Source: Lachnospiraceae bacterium NK4A144
Lineage (GTDB): Bacteria; Bacillota; Clostridia; Lachnospirales; Lachnospiraceae
Assembly (NCBI GenBank): GCA_000424365.1
Contig: AUJT01000007.1
Coordinates: 62,001-126,000, forward strand
Length of the DNA stretch: 64,000 nucleotides
Reading direction: 5' to 3'
Shown here piece by piece: positions 52,396-60,950 of the stretch (its first letter is position 1; the number at the start of each line of letters is the position of its first letter). A program made the translations under genes and the position numbers. Below the pieces are notes generated by a model. The model ran no database searches. It was not told where the DNA came from and worked only from the letters and a program-made list of their open reading frames with translations.

Positions 52396-53130
52396 ATGAG
52401 TGCGATGAAAATGTATCAGGTGTCAACTTTGCAGGCCTTGATGCTCGGATATTCGAGGGCTGTCATATCCGTATCGGAGCTGCTTGACCACGGCGATATC
52501 GGACTCGGTACATTCACTGATGTTGATGGTGAAATGATCGTTCTTGATGGTTTCTGTTACAGAGCCATGGAGAATGGTGATGTCGTAGCGGCTGAACCGG
52601 ATCGGGGCGTTCCTTTTTCTACTGTTTGTACGATGAATGACAGCACTCCTGTGGAATTTCTCTATACAAGTAATATAGAGAAACTTAAGACAGATCTCAA
52701 TAATATCATTGATTCCCACTTTGGCCTTAACAGTATGCATATGGCACGTATCGACGGGGAATTTGAAATGATCGACGCCAGATCTGAATCAGGCTATGAG
52801 TCTGTGCATGTGGATTTAAAAACCATACTTGGAAAAACTCAGAAGGCTTTCAAATTTGAGAAGACTAAGGGAACTCTTGTCTGTGTTTATTTCCCTGATT
52901 ATATGGATGGGATAAATGCCTCCGGCTGGCATCTGCATTTTATTTCAGATGACAAAAAACATGGAGGGCACGTATTTGATATTGTCATGAAGTCCGGAAA
53001 GGGACAGATTTCCAAGATAAACTCGATAGAGCTTAAGCTTCCGGATGAGCCGATATTTGACACATATTCCTTAAAACAGGCTTCGAAAGATGAAGTGAAA
53101 GCTGTTGAGCAGGGTAAGAATCGCTCATAG
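52396..53130 (+). CDS. budA: Alpha-acetolactate decarboxylase
   Basis: This 244-residue protein matches acetolactate decarboxylase (AlsD/BudA), which turns acetolactate into acetoin. It shows YQVSTLQALMLGYSRAVISV, HGDIGLGTFTDVDGEMIVLDG, the catalytic-region DGEFEMIDARSES, and the zinc-binding GWHLHFISDDKKHGGHV with its three His residues. It is cytoplasmic, without a signal peptide. GGAGG precedes the ATG. No acetolactate synthase gene adjoins it, and it stands between the helicase and its decayed copy, so the duplication seems to have occurred around it. Confidence 0.93.
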   Translation: MSAMKMYQVSTLQALMLGYSRAVISVSELLDHGDIGLGTFTDVDGEMIVLDGFCYRAMENGDVVAAEPDRGVPFSTVCTMNDSTPVEFLYTSNIEKLKTDLNNIIDSHFGLNSMHMARIDGEFEMIDARSESGYESVHVDLKTILGKTQKAFKFEKTKGTLVCVYFPDYMDGINASGWHLHFISDDKKHGGHVFDIVMKSGKGQISKINSIELKLPDEPIFDTYSLKQASKDEVKAVEQGKNRS

Positions 53131-53147
53131 CATCTAGATATTTAAGG

Positions 53148-53177
53148 GTGCCAGCAGTATGATCATGCTGCTGGCAC
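53148..53177 (+). terminator. Hairpin terminator after budA
   Basis: GTGCCAGCAG pairs perfectly with CTGCTGGCAC around a 10-nt loop. The T tail is weak (TGTTAAT), so termination may be partial. Confidence 0.6.
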
Positions 53178-53230
53178 TGTTAATAGTGATGTGACGTCTA
53201 ATAAAGTTAAGATCTTGTGGCAGTGACGAT

Positions 53231-53299
53231 TATGAGATACTGTATTTCAGTGGGGGCTTAATAAAGTGGGATAACGGTTACAGTGTTCATCTTTGAAAT
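53231..53299 (+). repeat. Shared upstream repeat, copy 1
   Basis: About 69 bases beginning TATGAGATACTGTATTTCAG align to 60951-61019 with one single-base gap and roughly a dozen differences. The shared core is GTGGGATAA, CGGTTA and AGTG. Here it leads into the decayed helicase copy. Confidence 0.65.
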
Positions 53300-53965
53300 G
53301 GAAGTATGCGAATTTCTCAGGGATAAGGGATTTACTGTTGATACTCAGGTTGGGTGCAGCGGTTTCCGGATGGATCTGGGGTTAAGAAAAGCAGACAGCT
53401 CGGACTATGTGCTGGCGATAGAGTGTGCTGGCGCGACATATCATTCTTCTAAGAATGCGAGAGACAGGGATAGACTCCGTCAGGAAATTCTTGAGCGGAT
53501 GGGCTGGAGATTTTATCGCATATGGTCTACGGATTGGTTCAGAAATAACGAAGTTGAAAAGGAAAATCTTCTAAAGGGGATATGCTTTATATATGGACGC
53601 GAGAAAGTGACGAGTGTTGTTAAGGATCAGTTTGATGCGGATATGAGAGGCTGTGAAAAAACGGGATTATTAGGAAAAACGGTTTCCTGTATCTGGCAGG
53701 TCAGGAGGATTTCGTGATGCGTGTGCCCGGAATAAAGCGGGACATAAAGTATATCGCACCGGAAGAACTGGCAGCGGGACTGCACGTACTTCTTATGCAG
53801 AACATAACAGCAGAGAAGGACGGTCTGTAAAGAACCCTCGCAAATCAGCTGGGTTTCACACGTTTGGGAGATGCAATTAATACAAAGCTTGATGAAGCAC
53901 TGGCTCTGCTTAATGATGTTGTGGTTGAGGGGGAGAGTGTGTCGATGAGACATTTATCTAATTGA
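53283..53965 (+). pseudogene. Decayed partial duplicate of the helicase-nuclease C-terminus
   Basis: From 53292 the DNA closely follows 51353-51640 of the intact gene (nuclease module), jumps over about 230 bases, and resumes with the DUF3320 end (from 51868). The nuclease motif reads IECAGATYHSS instead of IECDGATYHSS, so a likely metal-binding Asp is lost. A single-base deletion in the run after GGCTGTGAAAA shifts the frame, and a TAA stops it at 53827 (GGTCTGTAAAG against GGACTATACAG). Homology continues to about 53950. The first 144 codons still read open, from an ATT/GTG-type start with no helicase. Confidence 0.85.
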
Positions 53966-54078
53966 CAAAAGCATTTATGTATGCCACTATTAATATACAA
54001 AAGCGTGTTGCGTGCAATACGGGGTGGTCTAACACCTGACTTATCAGGCTTAATAGCTGGGAGATGAGTCCAATCCGA

Positions 54079-54175
54079 AACAATGCCGGGCTTGAACCGG
54101 AGGGCTGGCCCCACAGCAGAAAAAGGGGGAACAATGCCGGGCTTGGACCGGAGGGTTGATCGGACAACAGAAAAA
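54079..54175. repeat. Tandem repeat of two 51-bp units
   Basis: Two units each begin AACAATGCCGGGCTT, then GACCGGAGGG or GAACCGGAGGG, and end CAGAAAAA. They differ mainly in the middle (CTGGCCCCACAG against TTGATCGGACAACAG). The CCGG...CCGG parts can form small hairpins. No open frame uses them convincingly. Confidence 0.65.
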
Positions 54176-54189
54176 TTAGACAAAAAGAA

Positions 54190-54236
54190 GTGGAGAGTTA
54201 GTTACACTGCGGTGTATCAGCTCTCCGCTTTTTTGT
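54190..54236 (+). terminator. Intrinsic terminator ahead of the PBECR4 gene
   Basis: GTGGAGAG...TTACAC pairs with GTGTAT...CTCTCCGC with interior mismatches and runs into six T. Confidence 0.75.
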
Positions 54237-54252
54237 CGGAATAAGGATTAGA

Positions 54253-54909
54253 ATGAATACTTTTACAAAAGCAAATGCCATAGCTAAAACAATAAGCAGT
54301 GCTGTGGACTATGATAGATATCTTAAAGATAATAAGTTTCTGATAATATTCAGAAAAAAGGATGCAACCATACAATGTTTTGAAATCAGATTTCCCGAAT
54401 ATGCCTTTATGCATCTGACAGGATTGAAGCTTGATAATGATTCTGAATTACATTCTTCAAAGGATTTTTATGATGCCTGTTGTAAGAAAAAATTGTCTCC
54501 AAAAGACATAAAGGATCCGGATGGTACAGATGCTGAGCGAAAGCTAGCTATACTACCAACACTTATAAATTTTATCCATTATAGTAAAATGACTCTCATT
54601 TTTAGTAATGGAAGGCCTGTTCTCAGATGTGACAGGGTTGTTGGTACAACAAACTATTGCCTTGCGCTTAATTCCACCAAAGATGGATATTATGTTCCGG
54701 TATCGTGTCTTAATGAAGATATAAGAAATTTTGGCAACGATATATCACAGGTAGTGGCTATATTTCAGGCAGAACTGAAAGAAACAGTTTATTCGAATAT
54801 TCGGAATGTTGCTAAGGGTGTTAATCTTAAAAAGCTTAGTATTCCAGCTCAGTATATGGATATAATTGATCTGAGTAATTACAGAGAGCCAAAAAAGAAA
54901 GTTAAATAA
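54253..54909 (+). CDS. PBECR4-domain protein
   Basis: The 218-residue protein matches the PBECR4 family (Barnase-EndoU-ColicinE5/D-RelE-like nuclease fold 4): IRFPEYAFMHLTGLKL, SSKDFYDACCKKKLSPKDI, AILPTLINFIHYSKM, VGTTNYCLAL and DGYYVPVSCLNEDIR. Relatives occur on phages and mobile elements and are predicted RNases, although the catalytic residues are not agreed. It has its own terminators on both sides. AAGGA precedes the ATG. No dedicated antitoxin is adjacent in the same direction; the convergent small gene is a possible partner by position only. Confidence 0.72.
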   Translation: MNTFTKANAIAKTISSAVDYDRYLKDNKFLIIFRKKDATIQCFEIRFPEYAFMHLTGLKLDNDSELHSSKDFYDACCKKKLSPKDIKDPDGTDAERKLAILPTLINFIHYSKMTLIFSNGRPVLRCDRVVGTTNYCLALNSTKDGYYVPVSCLNEDIRNFGNDISQVVAIFQAELKETVYSNIRNVAKGVNLKKLSIPAQYMDIIDLSNYREPKKKVK

Positions 54910-54941
54910 TTGTAGTGTTTGTTGGTCAAATAATCAATGAA

Positions 54942-54990
54942 ATGAAAAATGCCGTAGATTATCAATTGAATTCGATAATCTGCTGCATTT
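54942..54990. terminator. Bidirectional terminator between PBECR4 and the minus-strand operon
   Basis: AAATGC, TAGATTATC pairs with GATAATCT, GCATTT with one short mismatch. A and T flanks serve both directions. Confidence 0.82.
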
Positions 54991-54992
54991 CT

Positions 54993-55211
54993 TCAATAGA
55001 ATGTATAAGATCTTGCGGCAGTTTCGATGATTTCGTCTACTGCGTCTGATATTTCGTAATAAAGTTGCCCTTCCGGATATTTTTCAAGTGCTCTCATAAA
55101 TCCGGGTTCCTCTATAATCCTTGGAATCTCATCAGCCTGAAACCCACGGTTTTTCATTTCAGTATAGATATCTTTTAAATAAGCATCAATTTTTTCCTGT
55201 GATATAACCAA
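54993..55211 (-). CDS. Small acidic hypothetical protein
   Basis: About 72 residues, acidic and helical (YLKDIYTEMKNRGFQADEIP, YPEGQLYYEISDAVDEIIETA). I do not recognise it. The start chosen is a TTG at 55211, with GGAGG 8 nt ahead on the minus strand; the frame also opens at 55226 inside that site. It is the last gene after the ImmA/IrrE and XRE genes on the same strand, 83 bases downstream, so it may belong with them. Confidence 0.55.
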   Translation of the reverse strand: MVISQEKIDAYLKDIYTEMKNRGFQADEIPRIIEEPGFMRALEKYPEGQLYYEISDAVDEIIETAARSYTFY

Positions 55212-55293
55212 AACAATTACCTCCAAATACTTTGATATGAGTATTTCTTTATGTACGTTAGAGTTCGTACGTAGGAAAAGAGCCTGTAATCGG

Positions 55294-55722
55294 TTATGAA
55301 TCAGTACGGAGATTATAATCCAAGATTTGCTTTAACGTATAGTTAGACATCTGATTTATGGGATAACGAAAATCAGATTCATTAAAGAGAAGTGCCACAG
55401 CAAAAAGATTTGCTTCGTATTCTTCTTCATTGATAAGCGTATTATAGGTGCCGGTATACCGAGATAAATCTCTGTCAGTTAGAAGGAAGTGTCCTAACTC
55501 GTGAGCACACAGTACAATTTGACCTCGTTCTGATGGACAACCTGAAATAAAAATCGTGGCAGGATAGTTACTCAATTTTAAAAGTCTGGCAGATGGTCCA
55601 TTTCCGGGACGTGAAATAATGTTGATCCCGTAACGCTTAGCCAGATAAAAAGGATTGTTTCCCCATGTATCCTTTATATCATTTGCATGTTTTATTATTT
55701 CATTAATTCGTTTGCGATTCAT
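55294..55722 (-). CDS. ImmA/IrrE-family metallopeptidase
   Basis: The 142-residue protein has the zinc-peptidase motif in VLCAHELGHFLL (HELGH) followed by an acidic NEEEYEANLFAVALL, which supplies the third ligand, as in ImmA and IrrE. Such peptidases cleave an XRE-type repressor, often in mobile elements, in response to stress. The XRE gene lies 17 bases upstream on the same strand, so the two form the standard pair. The ribosome site is weak, fitting coupled translation. Confidence 0.88.
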   Translation of the reverse strand: MNRKRINEIIKHANDIKDTWGNNPFYLAKRYGINIISRPGNGPSARLLKLSNYPATIFISGCPSERGQIVLCAHELGHFLLTDRDLSRYTGTYNTLINEEEYEANLFAVALLFNESDFRYPINQMSNYTLKQILDYNLRTDS

Positions 55723-55739
55723 GATAACCCCATATAGTT

Positions 55740-56138
55740 TTATTTTTTATATTTATAACTCACTAATTTGAGTTGTCCCAGAATTTCGTTAGCAAATTGT
55801 ATTATAGTCTCTTCATCCATGGATTCCAGATCATAGCCGCCGTATGCTGCTAATACCGGCATTTTTAAGATAAATGTCATTGCTTCTTCGGCATTGGCAA
55901 AGGACGCCGGTAGTTCAGGCATCACACTATCATTTTTTATGGAATTTCCCATTAATTCTTGAGTAGTGGTGCCAAGAATGGTACATAGCTTATCGATTAT
56001 ATTTACTGGTATTTTTGTTATAGATGAATTTTCGTAACGATAAAGTGTGGATACAGATACGCCCAGATCATCGGCCACTTGTTCAGCAGACATTTTTCTT
56101 TCTTTTCTTATCTCTTTTATTCTTTCACCAATTTTCAT
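55740..56138 (-). CDS. XRE-family HTH repressor
   Basis: The 132-residue protein begins MKIGERIKEIRKERKMSAEQ and carries a helix-turn-helix (AEQVADDLGVSVSTLYRYENSS, about residues 18-40). A C-terminal part (about 85-130) could bind the peptidase or oligomerise. AGGAG precedes the start at 56138. It is divergent from the FtsZ-type gene, with the palindrome at 56156 between them, and probably represses both. Cleavage by the neighbouring ImmA/IrrE protein would relieve this; that is inference from known pairs. Confidence 0.88.
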   Translation of the reverse strand: MKIGERIKEIRKERKMSAEQVADDLGVSVSTLYRYENSSITKIPVNIIDKLCTILGTTTQELMGNSIKNDSVMPELPASFANAEEAMTFILKMPVLAAYGGYDLESMDEETIIQFANEILGQLKLVSYKYKK

Positions 56139-56155
56139 ATGCTTTAGCTCCTGAC

Positions 56156-56169
56156 TCGCATTAATGCGA
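56156..56169. promoter_or_regulatory. Palindromic operator of the XRE regulator
   Basis: TCGCATTAATGCGA is a perfect 14-bp palindrome 18 bases before the XRE start. A partial copy, AGCATAAATGCGA, lies at 56241-56253 close to the divergent ftsZ-like start. Two sites on a divergent region suit a phage-type repressor controlling both sides. Confidence 0.65.
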
Positions 56170-56291
56170 AAAATGATGTGCAAAAACGCAAAAAACTATT
56201 GACTGCTAAGAGTGCAGTAGCTATTCTAGTATTAAATATTAGCATAAATGCGAGAAAAATAAAAGCAGATTTGCGAATAATGGGAGGGCGT

Positions 56292-57389
56292 ATGATCGAA
56301 GTTACAGATAAGGAGAGAAACTGGCATATTCCAAACATCTATGTTGTTGGTATAGGTGGAGGCGGAAATAATGCTGTTAATAGGATGATAGAAGCAGAGG
56401 TAGAAAATGTAAATTTTTTATGCGTTAATACGGATTATCAGATTTTGGAAAGTTGCAAAACTGAGAATATCCTTCAAATAGGAGCGAAGCTTACCGGTGG
56501 ATATGGAGCCGGAACAGATCCGTCTATTGGTGAAGCTGCGGCACGTGAGAATGAAGAAGAAATCAAAAACTGCTTAAAGGATGCGAATATGGTTCTACTG
56601 ACATGTGGAATGGGAGGTGGAACCGGAACAGGTGCGATTTCTGTAATAGCAAAAATATGCAAAGAGATGGGGATTCTTACTATCGCTGTGGTTACACTTC
56701 CTTTTGAGTTTGAAGGAAAACCGAGATCCTTAGTTGCGAAAAACGGTATAGAAACACTAAAAGGACAAGTGGATACGCTTTTGATCATTCCAAATGATAA
56801 GCTTCTAAAATTGTCCGATAAACCGTTTTTTATAGATGAAGCTTTTGTTATGGCGGACAACGTACTCAAATGGACGATACAAGGAATTACAAATATCGTT
56901 ATAAATAAAGGAATAATCAATCTTGATTTTAACGATCTGCGTAAACTTTTTAGAGATAAAGGAATCGCTTACCTTGGAATTGGTATTGCAGATGATGGAT
57001 GTTCGATCCAAAATGCCGTTATGCAGGCTATTGATTCACCGCTTCTTGATACAAATATTGAGGGAGCATCAACGGTACTGATCAATACTAGTGGTCGGAT
57101 AAATATTGCAGAATTACATGAAGCAATTTCTTACGTCAGAAGTATTACCGGAGAAAATAGTGATATAAACTGGGGAACGGTTACTGATCCGAAACAGATT
57201 AGCGATGAAAAAGTAATTGTGACACTGATAGCAACAGGACTTCCGGAAAAGAAGGTTAGTACAGTAGTATCTGATGAATCAATAAAGATACTAGAGATGA
57301 CCAATGATTCCAAGCAGATGCTCCGAAAACCGCAAATGCTGAAGAAGAGTTTAGAGGTTCCGGAATTCTTGAAAAGATATAATCCTTAA
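56292..57389 (+). CDS. Accessory FtsZ-family GTPase
   Basis: The 365-residue protein is a clear FtsZ: NIYVVGIGGGGNNAVNRMI, the tubulin signature GMGGGTGTGAISVIAKI (about 105-121), VDTLLIIPNDKLL, and a T7-loop-like NLDFNDLRKLF where the family has NLDFADV. It ends LEVPEFLKRYNP, like the conserved tail that binds FtsA and other partners, after an unusually short linker (about 40 residues). It is not in a division-gene cluster but divergent from an XRE/ImmA pair, so it is probably an extra, regulated copy. GGGAGG precedes the ATG at 56292. Confidence 0.88.
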   Translation: MIEVTDKERNWHIPNIYVVGIGGGGNNAVNRMIEAEVENVNFLCVNTDYQILESCKTENILQIGAKLTGGYGAGTDPSIGEAAARENEEEIKNCLKDANMVLLTCGMGGGTGTGAISVIAKICKEMGILTIAVVTLPFEFEGKPRSLVAKNGIETLKGQVDTLLIIPNDKLLKLSDKPFFIDEAFVMADNVLKWTIQGITNIVINKGIINLDFNDLRKLFRDKGIAYLGIGIADDGCSIQNAVMQAIDSPLLDTNIEGASTVLINTSGRINIAELHEAISYVRSITGENSDINWGTVTDPKQISDEKVIVTLIATGLPEKKVSTVVSDESIKILEMTNDSKQMLRKPQMLKKSLEVPEFLKRYNP

Positions 57390-57528
57390 TATCGATAATT
57401 TAATTTTGGGGGGAGAGGATATAGCCTGTTTTACGAGTGTATATCAGCGTCATAGAAACGAAATTAGGTAAAATTTGATTTCGATGGAGTATTGTTTTTT
57501 ATAAAGCACACGAGAGCTTCACGAACAA

Positions 57529-57569
57529 ATAAGTCTATATGTTATCATAGTGAAAACATATAGACTTAT
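57529..57569. other. Perfect 15-bp inverted repeat
   Basis: ATAAGTCTATATGTT (57529-57543) and AACATATAGACTTAT (57555-57569) pair without mismatch around an 11-nt loop. There is no T run, so it is not a standard terminator. It lies between the ftsZ-like gene and the phosphoesterase gene and may be an operator or an mRNA hairpin. The rest of 57390-57647 shows no other gene beyond a doubtful 25-codon frame at 57583. Confidence 0.6.
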
Positions 57570-57647
57570 CTGTATTAGGATTTATGAGTATGAGCAATAG
57601 TAAAAAAAACATCAATTCTAAGTGCGTTAAAATCGATTTATCACAAA

Positions 57648-60600
57648 ATGGTTCCTGTTAATAGTAAGGATGATGAAGCAGTGATAAGTTCTGAAAGTGA
57701 AAGCAATCAAATTACAAACGAGCCAACAAAAAGAGAATTAGTCGAAAGTGAGCTAGTAGAGGAGCTAATTGAAAGAGAGTTAATAGAAATAAAACCAATA
57801 GAAAGATGCTACAGGGGGTTTGATGTTATTAGCCAAAAGTTTTTTGTCCGGGAACGTAGCCTTGAAAAAGAAACAAAAGGTGTAATAACTACAAAAGAAT
57901 TTGATAATTTTGAGGACTATTACGATTACTTAAATGGGGATATATATGATAAGGCCTGCTATTATCAGTGTGATTTTAGTAAGGTGAAAAGGGAGATTGA
58001 TAGAGATAAGATTTATAAACTTGATGCGTTTGCTGAAGAATGCATTGATGATTATAAAAATAAAACAGTAGAAAACTTTAATGATTCAAATTATGAGAAA
58101 GGTGAGTGTACAAAAAAAGTACTAAAAGAATGGGTTGCAAAGTTTTTGGAATGTAATTCATTTGAAGAATTATTAAAAACAGCAGAAGATTTTCTTTCAA
58201 CAGGAATTTGTAGGGGTACATATAATCCGATAGGTTTTTTTATTTGGCAATATATTTTTTATGATGTAAATGACAAGCAGCGTTTTGAGATAGTAATGCG
58301 CTATGTTAATAGTGTGCGGGGACCAGCAACAGCAGGAATATCCTGGCAAACATTATGTCATATTTATAATCCAAATGATGTATTTGAAGCGGCAGATTTT
58401 TCAAATTATGCAAAATCATCAAGAGGAAGAGCTGTAGGAAGCTTAAAGAGATATATTGAAGAGTTGGATAGTTATAACGCAAAACGAACCTCATATGTGG
58501 TCTTTGACTATAATACACATTACTATGTCGAAACAGACTCAAATGGCGTAAACCGATATTTTGAGACTTTTGAGGAATTACTAGAATACAGGAATAATGA
58601 TTTAAGAAATGCTCATTTACAAAATGCTATAAAGCTAAAATATGATTTTTCAAAGTGCATAATAGACGAAACGACGCAGTTACCGAAGGTAAATGAAGGA
58701 GAGTTAAAGTTCCGCACAAAAAAAGAATATTCAAATGGCAGCTTTTTTGTTCATATGGCATGGTTTAATACGAATAATGTATGCGTAAATCAAACGTCAA
58801 AAAAATTTACGTGGTTCTTTGATTTTGTCAAATTTTTGAAGCATGATTTATCAAATGCAGATCTGTTATCATGTGACGGATTAAAATATCTTACGGACGT
58901 TTCGGATATAAATTTTACAAATACGTTGATAAAAAGTTCAATTTGTGACCAAATAGGGATTAGTTATGAAAGAATCAAATTTGATGAAAAAATGATTGGA
59001 TCATTTAAAAGTACTGAAGAGAATGAAAATTCAACATCTCTCGAAGTATATGACGCCTCAAGAGAAATGGCGCTAAATGATCGTAACACCGGAATTATGG
59101 TTCATACGCTTGATAATAGCCAAGATAGAATCATGTACATTTCAGATTTGCATCTTATTCATAAGTTCGACTGGACAACTATTAGATCAAGAGCTGATAG
59201 GATATATGTAATTAGGAATATTGTAAGTGTCCTAATTCAAGATATTCTAAGAGAAAAAGGCAATTATTTGTTGATTGGTGGGGATACGTCATCTGTTTTT
59301 GATGTTTTTGAGCTGTTCGTAAAAATATTAAGTATGGAACTGAGAAAGATAAGACCAATGCCGGAAGTAATATTTGTGTTGGGAAATCATGAACTATGGC
59401 AGTTTCCAGGGCTTCAATTACATGAAATAGTTAACATATATGAGAGTCTGCTTGCAAAACATGGAATGTATCTTCTTCAAAACGAAATACTATACAAAGA
59501 TTCGCATAAACTATACAAAATAAAAAATTCGCAGTTAGATGAGCTTTCTGCATTAGAATTAAAAAAGAAACTTTCAACGGCTCAAAGTATTTTTTTTGGC
59601 GGAATTGGCTTTTCAAAGTATAATTCAGATTTTAATGCAACTAATGGGATATACAGGGGTACGATAAGCAGAAATGAAGAAATTAAGGAGGGAAGTATAT
59701 TTGAACGTTTGTATGATAAAGTCGTCGAAGTATTTCCTGAACGAAAAATAGTTATTTGTACGCATACTCCTATGGATTGCTGGAAGGAAAAAGAGAGTTA
59801 TCATAAAAATTATGTGTATTTAAGTGGGCACACTCATAGGAATTTCTTTTTTGATGATGGTGAAACAAGAGTATATGCGGATAATCAAGTTGGTTATAAG
59901 AAAAATACTCCGCATTTGAAATGGCTGGATATAGACTTGTCGTATGATTACTTCTCTGCTTATGAGGACGGAATACACAAGATTACATCTGAAGATTATA
60001 TCCAGTTTAATAGAAGTAAAAATATCCATATTAGCTTTAATAGAAAAATAAATATTCTTTATATGTTAAAGAAGAGAGGATATTACTGCTTTATTCATGA
60101 ATCCACTGGCGGGTCGTTAACGATATTGAATGGCGGTTCGCTAAAAAAACTGACGGATAGTGATCAAATTGAATATTATTATGATAACATGGATTTTGTT
60201 ATTTCAATGCTAAAGGACCCATTAGACAAATACACAGAGGTTCAAGAACAAATAGCAATGGAGATAAAAAAAATAGGTGGAATAGGTATTATTCATGGCT
60301 GTATTATCGATATTGATTTCTATAACCATGTATATGTTAATCCAATTGATTTGAAGATAACGGGGTATTGGGCAGAAAACATTTTTGATAAAAAGATATA
60401 TCAAAACATCCCTATGCTTTTACAAAATGAATGTCCGGCGTTGTATTCAAACTATCTGAAGTTGATTGGGGATAATAAGGCTAATTCAGTATCTATATTT
60501 TCTGGAGATACAGATACTGATGTATCAGTATTACCACAAGAATATTTGGAAACGGATATTTATAAGGCCTCCAGAGAAATTAATAAAATACAAAGGTTGC

Positions 60601-60659
60601 ATTCAAATGTTCTTACAACATGGTTCACTCCCAATAGGAACAAAAAAATGATTGAGTAA
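57648..60659 (+). CDS. Large calcineurin-like metallophosphoesterase
   Basis: The 1003-residue protein carries a phosphoesterase core in the second half: SDLHLIHKF (about 499-507), GGDTS (about 546), LGNHELW (about 580), CTHTPMD (about 706) and SGHTHRN (about 728), the full metal-ligand set. The N-terminal 490 residues are unrecognised and contain three repeats of a short module (RCYRGFDVISQKFFVRE, TSYVVFDYNTHYYVET, GSFFVHMAWFNT, each followed by an EDYYDYLN-like stretch). The C-terminus (about 760-1003) is also unknown. No signal peptide is seen. AT-rich composition suggests transfer. The ribosome site at 57648 is weak. Confidence 0.72.
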   Translation: MVPVNSKDDEAVISSESESNQITNEPTKRELVESELVEELIERELIEIKPIERCYRGFDVISQKFFVRERSLEKETKGVITTKEFDNFEDYYDYLNGDIYDKACYYQCDFSKVKREIDRDKIYKLDAFAEECIDDYKNKTVENFNDSNYEKGECTKKVLKEWVAKFLECNSFEELLKTAEDFLSTGICRGTYNPIGFFIWQYIFYDVNDKQRFEIVMRYVNSVRGPATAGISWQTLCHIYNPNDVFEAADFSNYAKSSRGRAVGSLKRYIEELDSYNAKRTSYVVFDYNTHYYVETDSNGVNRYFETFEELLEYRNNDLRNAHLQNAIKLKYDFSKCIIDETTQLPKVNEGELKFRTKKEYSNGSFFVHMAWFNTNNVCVNQTSKKFTWFFDFVKFLKHDLSNADLLSCDGLKYLTDVSDINFTNTLIKSSICDQIGISYERIKFDEKMIGSFKSTEENENSTSLEVYDASREMALNDRNTGIMVHTLDNSQDRIMYISDLHLIHKFDWTTIRSRADRIYVIRNIVSVLIQDILREKGNYLLIGGDTSSVFDVFELFVKILSMELRKIRPMPEVIFVLGNHELWQFPGLQLHEIVNIYESLLAKHGMYLLQNEILYKDSHKLYKIKNSQLDELSALELKKKLSTAQSIFFGGIGFSKYNSDFNATNGIYRGTISRNEEIKEGSIFERLYDKVVEVFPERKIVICTHTPMDCWKEKESYHKNYVYLSGHTHRNFFFDDGETRVYADNQVGYKKNTPHLKWLDIDLSYDYFSAYEDGIHKITSEDYIQFNRSKNIHISFNRKINILYMLKKRGYYCFIHESTGGSLTILNGGSLKKLTDSDQIEYYYDNMDFVISMLKDPLDKYTEVQEQIAMEIKKIGGIGIIHGCIIDIDFYNHVYVNPIDLKITGYWAENIFDKKIYQNIPMLLQNECPALYSNYLKLIGDNKANSVSIFSGDTDTDVSVLPQEYLETDIYKASREINKIQRLHSNVLTTWFTPNRNKKMIE

Positions 60660-60665
60660 CATTTA

Positions 60666-60700
60666 CAGGAACTTATCTAATCAGGATGGGTTCCTGTTTT
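60666..60700 (+). terminator. Intrinsic terminator after the phosphoesterase gene
   Basis: CAGGAAC pairs with GTTCCTG around a 17-nt loop and is followed by five T. Confidence 0.75.
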
Positions 60701-60950
60701 TATAATTTCACGATTGGACAAAGATGATTGAAGGGATAACATGAGTTAAGTTTGTTTTTTGAGGTGATTGTTTTAGCTATAAGCATCACTCAGCTATACA
60801 ATAGCAAGTTTTTATTATGAAAAGACCGTTTTTCATATACTTTAATTATTTCAAATATAGAGTAAAATACGGATAATTCCTCTGACTTCAGACATTTTTA
60901 TGTACTATGAGCAGACATTAAATTAAACAATACTTTCGTACGATAAACAG
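60701..60950. other. Intergenic stretch without a recognised gene
   Basis: AT-rich, no convincing frame or known RNA. It precedes the shared upstream repeat of the macro-domain gene. Confidence 0.4.

Noticed and set aside
54079-54175. Tandem repeat as a CRISPR array
   Set aside because: Only two units, no uniform spacers and no cas genes in the window.
56292-57389. Housekeeping division ftsZ
   Set aside because: No ftsA, ftsQ, mur or sep genes adjoin it, the linker is short and it is paired with phage-type regulators. The rest of the genome is needed to be certain.
57583-57660. 25-codon frame (MSMSNSKKNINSK...) overlapping the phosphoesterase start
   Set aside because: Too short and without family support; it could be a coupled leader but nothing shows it.
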